NCBI GenBank assembly: GCA_946188105.1
Contig: CAMHTQ010000001.1
Location: forward strand, 1 to 64,000
Direction: 5' to 3'
Source of the DNA: an uncultured Alphaproteobacteria bacterium
GTDB taxonomy: Bacteria; Pseudomonadota; Alphaproteobacteria; Rs-D84
Length of the DNA: 64,000 bases
Position 1 is the stretch's first letter, and every line of letters starts with the position of its first letter. The notes under the pieces were generated by a model. The model did no database searches and was not told the origin of the DNA. It saw nothing but the letters and a program-made list of their open reading frames with translations. Shown in pieces: positions 34,382-41,923 of this stretch. The position numbers and the translations under genes are program-made.

Positions 34382-36166
34382 TTATCTCATCTTTTTACAA
34401 ATGTCTGCGGCAACCGTATCAACATCAAATCCCATTGTCTGCATTACCGCATCCCCATCCCCAGACATTCCAAATCGGTCAATTCCAACAACCGCATCCG
34501 CAAATTCAAACCATGGTGCCGATGCCCCTGCCTCGATTGCGACAACAAATCCACGCAATAAATCTTTTTGAACCTTGACCGACGAATTACGGAATTTTTC
34601 AACCGAAGGCATAGAAACAACCTGAACCGATGGACCAATTTTCTTTGCAACCGCAACAGCAAACGGAACATCAGCCCCCGTTGCGACTAGTGTCAGACGT
34701 GTTCTGCGTGCCGTTGCCTTGTGAATAACATATGCACCATTTGATAAATCGGAACCTTTTGGAGTTTTTATCTGTTCAAATTTCTGTCGCGACAAAATAA
34801 TTGCAGACGGATGGAACATATCCGTCAAAGCCGTTTGCCATGCCCATGCAACCTCGCTATCATTACATGGTCGTAATACATTTAATCCAGGTATCAAACG
34901 CAACGAAGCCAACTGTTCAATTGGTTGATGTGTCGGTCCATCCTGACCCACAGCAACACTGTCATGACTGAACACATAAATCACCGGCAACCCAGACAAT
35001 GCGGCGACACGAATCGCGGGTCGCATATAATCAGAAAACACTAAAAATGTAGAACCATACGGACGAACCCCACCAACCACCAATCCGTTCATAATTCCAC
35101 CCATGGCATGTTCACGCACACCATAATTTATATAATTACCTGAAAAATCTTTTGATATTATCTCTGACGAATGTGGAACACGCGCCCCAGTATTACCACC
35201 TAAATCCGCACTGCCCCCAACTAAATTCGCCCCACGTGCAATTATCAGATCCAAATATTGTGCTGACAATTCACGCGTAGAAATATTTTTTTCATCGTTT
35301 TCAAACTTTGGATTTGGCACAATTGTACGCGCATTTTGGCACCCGTGTGCAACAGTGCCTGCCGCCAATTGACTCCAACAAGCCTCGCCATGACCCGAAA
35401 CAAGTTGCCGCATCAGTTTTACCATCTCGGCATTTGAAATTGCCAACCCATGTGCCGCCGATTTACCCGCCACAGACGAACCCGCACCCAACACAGATTT
35501 AACCTGAACGAACACTGGTCGCTTTGATCTTTTTGTATCAACCAAGACACGATTTAATCTGTCGAAATCATCTGCACGAACATTATTCACAACACACCAT
35601 CCAGCCGCCCGAACCACACCTGGAATATCAACCGCTGTCAATGCCGTTCCATCAATGCTTAAACCATTATCGTCCCACAGCAAAACCAGATTATCCAAAT
35701 TATACCGACCCGCAAAAGCAATCGCCTCGAACGCGACCCCCTCGGACAAATCGCCATCAGAACACAAACAATATACTCGACCACCCGTACCACGAATTTT
35801 TTGCGCAAATGCCAAGCCAACCGCATTTGCAACCCCCTGACCTAATGGACCCGTTGTTGCATCAACACCATTGATTCCAATTTCCGGATGCCCAGGTAAT
35901 CCGCCAATTTGTCGAAAAGAATCCAAATTTCCAACATCATAACCAGCCAATTTTAATACAGAATACAGCATCGCGCTGCCATGCCCCGCAGACAAAACAA
36001 ATTTATCCAAACCTGGCCTTAAAAAATTTGCAAATACCGTCGTGATAATTCCAGATGCCCCCAACACAATTCCAACATGTCCGCTTTTTGCAGCATAAAT
36101 CATGTGCAGAGCCAAAGCCCGCACTGCATTCGACATCTCGATTAAATCATTGGAATTAAACCTCAT
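34382..36166 (-). CDS. tkt: Transketolase
   Basis: Thiamine diphosphate enzyme that moves two-carbon units between sugar phosphates in the pentose phosphate pathway. AAKSGHVGIVLGASGI near residue 26 matches the N-terminal substrate-binding region, GPLGQGVANAVG (about 106) and the CSDGDLSEGVAFEA block (about 135) form the ThDP/Mg site, with DDNGLSIDG following. The pyrimidine domain has YGVREHAMGGIMNG with the catalytic Glu, and FSHDSVAVGQDGPTHQP. At 594 residues it is shorter than the usual 650-670, mostly by compact loops. Divergent from rnhA. Confidence 0.94.
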   Translation of the reverse strand: MRFNSNDLIEMSNAVRALALHMIYAAKSGHVGIVLGASGIITTVFANFLRPGLDKFVLSAGHGSAMLYSVLKLAGYDVGNLDSFRQIGGLPGHPEIGINGVDATTGPLGQGVANAVGLAFAQKIRGTGGRVYCLCSDGDLSEGVAFEAIAFAGRYNLDNLVLLWDDNGLSIDGTALTAVDIPGVVRAAGWCVVNNVRADDFDRLNRVLVDTKRSKRPVFVQVKSVLGAGSSVAGKSAAHGLAISNAEMVKLMRQLVSGHGEACWSQLAAGTVAHGCQNARTIVPNPKFENDEKNISTRELSAQYLDLIIARGANLVGGSADLGGNTGARVPHSSEIISKDFSGNYINYGVREHAMGGIMNGLVVGGVRPYGSTFLVFSDYMRPAIRVAALSGLPVIYVFSHDSVAVGQDGPTHQPIEQLASLRLIPGLNVLRPCNDSEVAWAWQTALTDMFHPSAIILSRQKFEQIKTPKGSDLSNGAYVIHKATARRTRLTLVATGADVPFAVAVAKKIGPSVQVVSMPSVEKFRNSSVKVQKDLLRGFVVAIEAGASAPWFEFADAVVGIDRFGMSGDGDAVMQTMGFDVDTVAADICKKMR

Positions 36167-36202
36167 AATATGATATTATAACATAAAACCAAAGGTAATA
36201 AA

Positions 36203-36631
36203 ATGATAAAAATTTGGACAGACGGTTCTTGTTTGGGCAACCCAGGCCCTGGGGGATGGGCATTTATTGTCACAGACGGCACAAACATTGCCGAACGCAG
36301 TGGCGGTGAAAAAGACACAACCAATAACCGTATGGAGTTAAGCGCCGTAATCGCAGCTTTAAATGCGACAAAGAAACATACCGAGGTTGAAATTCATACC
36401 GACAGCCAATATGTAAAAAACGGTATGGAAACATGGTTAAAGAACTGGAAAAGTCGTGGATGGAAAACTGCAGACAAAAAACCTGTTAAAAACAAAGAAT
36501 TGTGGATGCAACTGGATGAATTAGCATCATCTGTAAAAATTCATTGGATATGGGTTCGTGGACATGATGGCGAATCGTTCAACGAACGTTGCGATGAATT
36601 GGCCCGTTCTTATGCCGAAACATTAAAATAA
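36203..36631 (+). CDS. rnhA: Ribonuclease HI
   Basis: Cleaves the RNA strand of RNA-DNA hybrids. The 142-residue protein has the full catalytic set: Asp7 in TDGSCLGNPGPGGW, Glu45 in NNRMELSAVI, Asp67 in HTDSQYVKNG and Asp131 in NERCDELA. The basic handle WLKNWKSRGWKTADKKPVKN is present, as in E. coli RNase HI. AAGGTAATAAA precedes the ATG. A hairpin that belongs to a duplicated tRNA tail follows directly after the stop. Confidence 0.97.
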   Translation: MIKIWTDGSCLGNPGPGGWAFIVTDGTNIAERSGGEKDTTNNRMELSAVIAALNATKKHTEVEIHTDSQYVKNGMETWLKNWKSRGWKTADKKPVKNKELWMQLDELASSVKIHWIWVRGHDGESFNERCDELARSYAETLK

Positions 36632-36862
36632 AAAACCGACCAAACGGTCGGTTTGAATTCATGGCGCACCCATTCATTCCCCTTGATAAACAATAATCAA
36701 CCGTAAACACAAAAACTCTATTAACCATATCCGTTTTTGCACAGTTGCTAATTGTTCATCTGCGTATTCACCATGCGCTTCGCTCTGGTGCATCCTTCTG
36801 GGCGACAATATAATAAAATAAAAAACCGACCAAACGGTCGGTTTGAATTCATGGCGCGCCCA
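36624..36862 (-). repeat. Duplicated tRNA-Arg tail plus terminator (190-bp offset)
   Basis: Bases 36624-36672 and 36814-36862 match over 49 positions with one mismatch. The unit is, on the minus strand, the last bases of tRNA-Arg including CCA, then GAATTC, then the terminator hairpin ACCGACC / GGTCGGT with T tract. Only the second copy belongs to the intact tRNA gene. Between them lies about 140 bp with no gene, including ATCCTTCTGGGCG (36792-36804), an inverted copy of the tRNA 3' half (36857-36869). Confidence 0.9.
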
Positions 36863-36928
36863 GAAGGATTCGAACCCTCAACCTTCTGATCCGTAGTCAG
36901 ATGCTCTATCCAATTGAGCCATGGGCGC
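36852..36928 (-). tRNA. tRNA-Arg (ACG)
   Basis: On the minus strand: acceptor GCGCCCA / TGGGCGC, D arm GCTC / GAGC, anticodon stem TCTGA / TCAGA with loop CTACGGA (anticodon ACG), T stem GAGGG / CCTTC with loop TTCGAAT, discriminator G and encoded CCA. It is followed by its terminator at 36820-36845. Confidence 0.95.
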
Positions 36929-37025
36929 AAACACCTGTATATTCTATATTAAAAAAGTCAAAAAGCAAGAAAAAATATACAAAAAATTTTATCGGCTAGG
37001 CCCAAAAATATTTTTAACAAAAAAC

Positions 37026-37053
37026 TTGACAAATTATTTTTTTATACTATATT
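37026..37053 (+). promoter_or_regulatory. Sigma-70-type promoter of the bactofilin-like gene
   Basis: Consensus TTGACA (37026-37031) and TATATT (37048-37053) with a 16-bp spacer, 35 bp before the start codon. Confidence 0.75.
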
Positions 37054-37088
37054 GTGTTCAGATAACCACAAAACCAAGAAGGGATAAA

Positions 37089-37802
37089 ATGGTAAGAACA
37101 AAAAAAACAAATTCAAAAAAACGCTCATTCACATGGAAACGTGTATGGGAAATCATCTGCTGGCCTTTCAAAAAAATTTGGGCTGGATTGTGTATCGTAT
37201 GGCGTTGGATTGCCAGTATTAATTTAGTTGCTTTGTTAAATTTAGCATTATTAGTATCAATCATTGTATTATTTACATTATTGATTATTGATTTGCGTAA
37301 AGGTGCAAATGCAAGTGATTCAGAAATTGTCTTGCAACAACCAGCACCAGTAGAAACAACTCAAACCATTGAAAAAACACAACCAGTTGTTAAACCACGC
37401 AAAATCACAAAATTACCAGTTAAACATGATGCAGCAACACGCAAACCTATTGCTATGCCTATCCAGGTTGCCAAGGTTCCACAAAATCCTGTTGCAATCA
37501 AACAAGTTGCTGTAATCGAAGAAGAAAAAGTTGTTTTGGGTAATACAGTTATCGATAATCATGATATGACAACAGTTTTGAAACACGGTTCTCATATTCG
37601 TGGCGATTTGTATATCCAAGATTTGCGTAAATATACATTACCTTGCAATGTTGTAATTGATGGTAATTTAATCTTACGCGATGTCAATATGTTGAACTTT
37701 TGTGGCGACTTTACTGTTCGTGGAAACATCTATGTCAGCCCACGTTCTTCATTTGGTCCAGTTCCCAGTACAGCCCGTATTGGTGGACAAGTAATTTTAT
37801 AA
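37089..37802 (+). CDS. Membrane protein with a bactofilin-like C-terminal domain
   Basis: The start MVRTKKTNSKKR follows AGAAGGGA; longer in-frame starts would run into the tRNA. A very basic N-terminus and Trp-rich segment (residues 1-42) precede one transmembrane helix at about 43-68. A Pro/Gln/Val/Lys-rich linker runs to about residue 150. The last 80 residues have short beta repeats (HGSHIRGDLYIQDL, NVVIDGNLILRDV, GDFTVRGNIYVS) like a beta-helix or bactofilin domain. This suggests an envelope scaffold whose beta domain is periplasmic; that is inference. Own promoter and terminator. Confidence 0.78.
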   Translation: MVRTKKTNSKKRSFTWKRVWEIICWPFKKIWAGLCIVWRWIASINLVALLNLALLVSIIVLFTLLIIDLRKGANASDSEIVLQQPAPVETTQTIEKTQPVVKPRKITKLPVKHDAATRKPIAMPIQVAKVPQNPVAIKQVAVIEEEKVVLGNTVIDNHDMTTVLKHGSHIRGDLYIQDLRKYTLPCNVVIDGNLILRDVNMLNFCGDFTVRGNIYVSPRSSFGPVPSTARIGGQVIL

Positions 37803-37825
37803 TCATTTTCATGTATCTCCTTTGG

Positions 37826-37853
37826 AATGACCGCATTTATGCGGTCATTTTTA
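37826..37853 (+). terminator. Terminator after the bactofilin-like gene
   Basis: AATGACCGCA / TGCGGTCATT stem with a 4-nt loop followed by TTTTA. Confidence 0.85.
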
Positions 37854-37855
37854 TT

Positions 37856-37884
37856 TTGTTTGTAATAAAAAAATATGATATAAT
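37856..37884 (+). promoter_or_regulatory. Sigma-70-type promoter of the small membrane protein
   Basis: TTGTTT (37856-37861) and consensus TATAAT (37879-37884), spacer 17 bp. Confidence 0.7.
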
Positions 37885-37912
37885 ATGTACAACCAAACAA
37901 AGAGGAGAAAAA

Positions 37913-38140
37913 ATGGAAGCTGTTGTAAAATTTATTAAAGTTTTAGCAAAAAATTTAGGATTGACTATCGTATTGGCCGTTGCAATTATTTTGTTTGCAA
38001 TATTTTCTGATGGTCTGATCGAGGGTTTGATTGCCGCATTATCTGCTTTGATTGCATACACATGCTGTCAATTATTGTACAAAGAGTACAAGGCATTACC
38101 TGCTGCGAAACCATCATCTCGTTCTAAAAAATCCAAATAA
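37913..38140 (+). CDS. Small membrane protein (75 aa)
   Basis: Not recognised. The ATG at MEAVVKFIKV follows a strong AGAGGAG ribosome binding site and a consensus promoter; the longer open frame upstream is not used. A hydrophobic region spans residues 14-50 (LGLTIVLAVAIILFAIFSDG, then LIEGLIAALSALIAYTCCQLL) and forms two membrane helices, with a Lys/Ser-rich cytoplasmic tail (KPSSRSKKSK). The strong expression signals suggest a real and abundant small protein. A terminator follows at once. Confidence 0.75.
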   Translation: MEAVVKFIKVLAKNLGLTIVLAVAIILFAIFSDGLIEGLIAALSALIAYTCCQLLYKEYKALPAAKPSSRSKKSK

Positions 38141-38142
38141 TA

Positions 38143-38176
38143 AAAAGCCCCAGTAATTTACTGGGGTTTATTTTTA
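38143..38176. terminator. Bidirectional terminator before secG
   Basis: CCCCAGTA / TACTGGGG stem with A-rich left and T-rich right flanks, between two converging genes. Confidence 0.85.
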
Positions 38177-38187
38177 TCTCTTTAAAC

Positions 38188-38601
38188 CTATTTTGATTTT
38201 TTCTTGTCCGCAGGTTTTGCTGCATCTTTTTTAGGTTCTTCTGTTTTTTCTGTAACAGTAACCTTTTCTTCTTCTGCCTGGGCGACATCAGAAACCAAAC
38301 TTTGTTTAGGTGTTTTTTCTTCTTCGGATGTCAATTCTTGACGCAATTCACTTTCTTGATTTGCATTGTTTGATTTTGCAGAAACCAATGCCAACAAAGC
38401 ACATAATACAAAGAATATTGTTGCCAACCATGCAGTTGCACGTGTCAAAAAGTTACCAGCCGCAGCCCCCGTCAACGCACCACCAAACATAGATGCCGCA
38501 GACGAACCAGACATACCGGAACCTTCGGACTTTTGTAACAAAATGATACCAATCATGAAAACTGCAACGATGATTAATAAAACCAATAAAATAGAAAACA
38601 T
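38188..38601 (-). CDS. secG: Preprotein translocase subunit SecG
   Basis: Small subunit of the SecYEG channel. Two transmembrane helices at about 2-22 (SILLVLLIIVAVFMIGIILL) and 55-74 surround the typical QKSEGSGMSG segment with the Gly/Ser/Met-rich loop (ASMFGGALTGAAAGNFLTRAT). The C-terminal 60 residues are a Glu/Lys/Thr-rich low-complexity tail longer than in E. coli SecG, a common feature in alphaproteobacteria. It precedes rnc in position but is separated by 45 bp. Confidence 0.94.
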   Translation of the reverse strand: MFSILLVLLIIVAVFMIGIILLQKSEGSGMSGSSAASMFGGALTGAAAGNFLTRATAWLATIFFVLCALLALVSAKSNNANQESELRQELTSEEEKTPKQSLVSDVAQAEEEKVTVTEKTEEPKKDAAKPADKKKSK

Positions 38602-38646
38602 GTTTATTCCTTTATCTAAAACATTTAAATCTTATATTCAAAAACT

Positions 38647-39279
38647 CTAAATTGCAAGAATTTTCAATAATTCCGCAGCCGCAGCCGTACTGGCCTCTTT
38701 TTTGGACGATCCCTGACCTGTTGCCGTTTTACCCAGCGCAGTTACAGAAACATTAAACACCGGATTATGCGATGGGCCACTTTGTGGCAAAAACTCGTAA
38801 ACCGGTAATTCCCCTGTGCTTGTTTTTTGGACATATTCTTGCAACGCGGTTTTCGCATCTTTTGGAGCAACAATTTCCGCAGCCGCCAAATCACGCCATC
38901 TGGCAACAATTATATCCTTGGCAACATCAAACCCAGATTCCAGATAAATTGCACCGAACACAGCCTCCATCGCATCAGCCAAAACATGTTGCACCCTGCC
39001 CGCTGTCATATGGCCATGACGAATATGTTTTTCTAATCCGATTTCTTGGGCAACCAATGCCAATGTTTGCGTAGATACCAATGTTGCATGTCTGCGCGCC
39101 AATTCGCCTTCGGCCTCGTTTGGAAACATTTCATATAACAACCCAGCCACAGATAAACCTAAAACCCTGTCGCCAATGAATTCCAACCGTTCATTATTAT
39201 GTGCAGAATCCACACCGCTTTGGGTCAATGCCAATTCCAACAACTTTTCATCTTTAAAAGTATAGTTTAATATTTGCAT
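38647..39279 (-). CDS. rnc: Ribonuclease III
   Basis: Double-strand RNA endonuclease for rRNA and mRNA processing. NNERLEFIGDRVLGL (residues 28-42) is the signature with the metal-binding Glu and Asp, and ADAMEAVFGAIYLESG (about 107-122) supplies the second acidic pair. The C-terminal dsRNA-binding domain is visible (DAKTALQEYVQK, then GQGSSKKEASTAAAAELL). At 210 residues it is slightly short but complete. Its start is one base from the lepB stop, so lepB-rnc form an operon. Confidence 0.96.
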   Translation of the reverse strand: MQILNYTFKDEKLLELALTQSGVDSAHNNERLEFIGDRVLGLSVAGLLYEMFPNEAEGELARRHATLVSTQTLALVAQEIGLEKHIRHGHMTAGRVQHVLADAMEAVFGAIYLESGFDVAKDIIVARWRDLAAAEIVAPKDAKTALQEYVQKTSTGELPVYEFLPQSGPSHNPVFNVSVTALGKTATGQGSSKKEASTAAAAELLKILAI

Positions 39280-39280
39280 T

Positions 39281-40159
39281 TTAATTTATTCCCATTCCGA
39301 TTCTATCCCAACGGATTTTATTCCCCCATGTCCACACCATTATCATAGGTGCATAATAGTTATGTGAATACCATACGAACCAAACCTTGCCCAACACATT
39401 ATCGCGTGGAACAAATCCGATTTCGGCACGACTGTCTGAACTGTTATCACGATTATCGCCCATAAAGAAGAAATGTCCCTGGGGTACGGTAAATTCAGCC
39501 GTATTATCATAAGGTGCATTATCAGACATTTCTATAATACTGTGTTTTACACCATTTGGTAATGTTTCTGTGTATTCTGTTGCATCAAAAACCGAACAAG
39601 CCCCCTGATACATTTTGCAATAATAATCATGTTTATATTCTATGGTATAGTTAAACTTCGCAGGTTCGTTATCTATCCAGATTTTATTCCCTTTGATAAC
39701 CATGTTATCTTTGTAAAAACCAACACTGCGTATAGATTTTGGTAATATTGCCACAATATATTTACGTGGATTTTCACGACTGACAATCTTGCCGTTTATG
39801 TATAAACGACCCTCGCGCACTTGAATCTTGTCGCCCTCGACACCGACCAATCTTTTAACAAAATCCTGGGATTCATTAATTGGATTACGGAAAACAACAA
39901 CATCACCAACATGGGGTTCAGTTGCCAAGAAACGACCAGCAAACAAATGCCAAGAGCCAAATGGGAAAGAATATCTGGAAAACCCATATGACCATTTTTG
40001 AACAAATATATGATCACCAACATTTAATGATGGTATCATTGACCCAGACGGTATATTAAATGGTTCTAGCAAAAAACTGCGAAATATAATAGCAATCAAT
40101 GCACCATAAAATATAGTATTAAACCATTCACGCACTGCATTTGGATTTTTTAGTGGCAT
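39281..40159 (-). CDS. lepB: Signal peptidase I
   Basis: Inner-membrane Ser/Lys protease that removes Sec signal peptides. The start MPLKNPNAVREW is chosen because AAGGATACAAGG precedes it and the family begins near a first membrane helix (FYGALIAIIFRSFLL). NIPSGSMIPSL (about residues 43-53) holds the catalytic Ser, and DFVKRLVGVEGD (about 115) the general-base Lys. FFMGDNRDNSSDSR near 235 is the third signature. The enzyme would process the many exported proteins in this window. Coupled to rnc. Confidence 0.97.
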   Translation of the reverse strand: MPLKNPNAVREWFNTIFYGALIAIIFRSFLLEPFNIPSGSMIPSLNVGDHIFVQKWSYGFSRYSFPFGSWHLFAGRFLATEPHVGDVVVFRNPINESQDFVKRLVGVEGDKIQVREGRLYINGKIVSRENPRKYIVAILPKSIRSVGFYKDNMVIKGNKIWIDNEPAKFNYTIEYKHDYYCKMYQGACSVFDATEYTETLPNGVKHSIIEMSDNAPYDNTAEFTVPQGHFFFMGDNRDNSSDSRAEIGFVPRDNVLGKVWFVWYSHNYYAPMIMVWTWGNKIRWDRIGMGIN

Positions 40160-40237
40160 CCTTGTATCCTTATCTTTTTTATGTACGGCTGGTATTTTAT
40201 AACTTGAAAACGAACAAAGCAAGTTTATAATTAGCAT

Positions 40238-41764
40238 ATGATTTCATTAAATTCGATTATTTTTAACGGAATGGATGCTATTAAAATAGATGTCCAGGTT
40301 CAATTGGCCAGCGGTCTGGCAAAACCAGAGTTCAGTATTATTGGTTTAGCGGATCGTGCCGTCAAAGAATCTGCGGAACGTGTCCGCAATGCACTCAGCG
40401 CATTAAATGTTGCACTGCCTCCCAGACGTTTGACTGTAAATTTATCCCCCGCAGATGTTGAAAAATCAGGTTCCCATTTTGATCTGCCTATTTTGTGTGG
40501 AATCTTATGTGCGCTGGATATATTACCCCAAGATAAATTGTCAAAATATCTGATACTGGGCGAAGTTGGACTGGACGGGTCTATATTAAAAACAGACGGT
40601 GTTTTACCTGCCAGTGTCTGGGCAAACAAAAACGGACTGGGGATTATATGCCCATATACCCAAGGTTCCGAGGCATTATTATCCGACATCACTGATATTT
40701 TGGCACCAAAACACGTTCTGGATTTGATAAATCATTTCAAAGGAATAAATGAATTACAATTTCCACAAAAACCAGACACCACAACCGACCAACCACAAAA
40801 AATTGGTGACATGGCCGAGGTTTATGGTCAACAAGCCGCCAAACGTGCTTTGGAAATTGCTGCGGCTGGTGGACACGCAATGTTGATGGTGGGGCCTCCG
40901 GGATCGGGAAAAACAATGTTGGCATCTCGACTGCCGACAATCATGCCAGACATGACAACCGAAGAAATTTTAGAAACATCTGTTATCTATTCTATCGCAG
41001 GTCAATTATCAAATCGTGGTTTGATTACCAACCGCCCTTTCCGTGCTGTTCACCACACAGCCAGTCCTGTATCATTGGCCGGTGGCGGATCGGACGCACG
41101 TCCTGGGGAAATTTCGTTGGCACATAACGGGGTATTATTCTTGGACGAATTACCAGAATTTAATCGTTCAACATTGGAAATTTTGCGTCAACCAATGGAA
41201 TCTGGCAAAATAATGATTTCACGTGCCAGACACAATGCAACATACCCTGCAAACTTTCAATTGATTGCCGCAATGAATCCATGTCCATGTGGTCATTTAG
41301 GTAATGCCGCACTGTCTTGTACACGCGCACCACGTTGTGCCGAGGCATACCAAAATAAAATTTCAGGTCCCCTGCTGGACAGAATTGATTTGCATGTCGA
41401 TGTTGATGCCGTCAATCCATGGGATATGAAAACAGATACAAAAACACATGTTGAAACCAGTGCCGAAATTCGCAATCGTGTTGTTATGGCCAGAAATCGC
41501 CAATTATCCAGACAAGGATATGTGAACGCGATGTTGGACGGCAATGCATTGGATTCTGTTGTTAAAATGACACCTGAAATGACAGAATTTTTAAATACTG
41601 CCGCAGAAAAGATTGGTATGTCTGCTCGTGGCTATAATCGTATCAAACGAATTGCACGCACTATTGCAGATTTGGCCAACAGGGACGATATAATATTGGA
41701 TGATTTAATCGAGGCATTATCATATCGCCCAATAAATCGTGGCAAATACGGTGTAAAACTGTAA
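40238..41764 (+). CDS. comM: ComM/YifB-type Mg-chelatase-like AAA+ protein
   Basis: Hexameric AAA+ ATPase; in competent bacteria ComM drives branch migration during transformation, and YifB homologs occur widely. FNGMDAIKIDVQVQLASGLAK is cut here only to its start FNGMDAIKIDVQ; residues 1-170 are the N-terminal Lon-protease-like domain. GPPGSGKTMLASRLP near 220 is Walker A and GVLFLDELPEF near 295 Walker B. NPCPCG and TRAPRCAEAYQNKISGPL are the conserved Cys-containing block. 508 residues, full length. Confidence 0.94.
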   Translation: MISLNSIIFNGMDAIKIDVQVQLASGLAKPEFSIIGLADRAVKESAERVRNALSALNVALPPRRLTVNLSPADVEKSGSHFDLPILCGILCALDILPQDKLSKYLILGEVGLDGSILKTDGVLPASVWANKNGLGIICPYTQGSEALLSDITDILAPKHVLDLINHFKGINELQFPQKPDTTTDQPQKIGDMAEVYGQQAAKRALEIAAAGGHAMLMVGPPGSGKTMLASRLPTIMPDMTTEEILETSVIYSIAGQLSNRGLITNRPFRAVHHTASPVSLAGGGSDARPGEISLAHNGVLFLDELPEFNRSTLEILRQPMESGKIMISRARHNATYPANFQLIAAMNPCPCGHLGNAALSCTRAPRCAEAYQNKISGPLLDRIDLHVDVDAVNPWDMKTDTKTHVETSAEIRNRVVMARNRQLSRQGYVNAMLDGNALDSVVKMTPEMTEFLNTAAEKIGMSARGYNRIKRIARTIADLANRDDIILDDLIEALSYRPINRGKYGVKL

Positions 41765-41790
41765 AAACTCTTGATTTTATAGTGAAAAAA

Positions 41791-41810
41791 CTACATTATT
41801 ATACATGTAG
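41791..41810 (+). promoter_or_regulatory. Inverted repeat near the RNase J promoter
   Basis: CTACAT (41791-41796) and ATGTAG (41805-41810) flank TATTATAC, so a small palindrome lies over a likely -10 region. It may be an operator or only the start of the structured leader. Confidence 0.35.
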
Positions 41811-41820
41811 GACAAAAATA

Positions 41821-41893
41821 GCATTGCCACTTGGGATTTACTACCAATACAGATATCAAAATACTTTATTCGTAATAAATTCGTGTGGTAATG
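41821..41893 (+). promoter_or_regulatory. Structured 5' leader of the RNase J gene
   Basis: Three nested helices can be drawn. P1 pairs GCATTGCCAC (41821-41830) with GTGGTAATGC (41884-41893), ten pairs including one G-U. Inside it, P2 pairs TTGG (41831-41834) with CCAA (41844-41847) and P3 pairs TTTATT (41865-41870) with AATAAA (41874-41879). The whole forms a three-way junction 30 nt before the start codon. Confidence 0.55.
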
Positions 41894-41923
41894 CAAAGTT
41901 AATAAATAAAGGAATATTAAAAT

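Noticed and set aside
36748..36930. 60-codon open frame across tRNA-Arg
   Set aside because: It translates the tRNA gene and its terminator.
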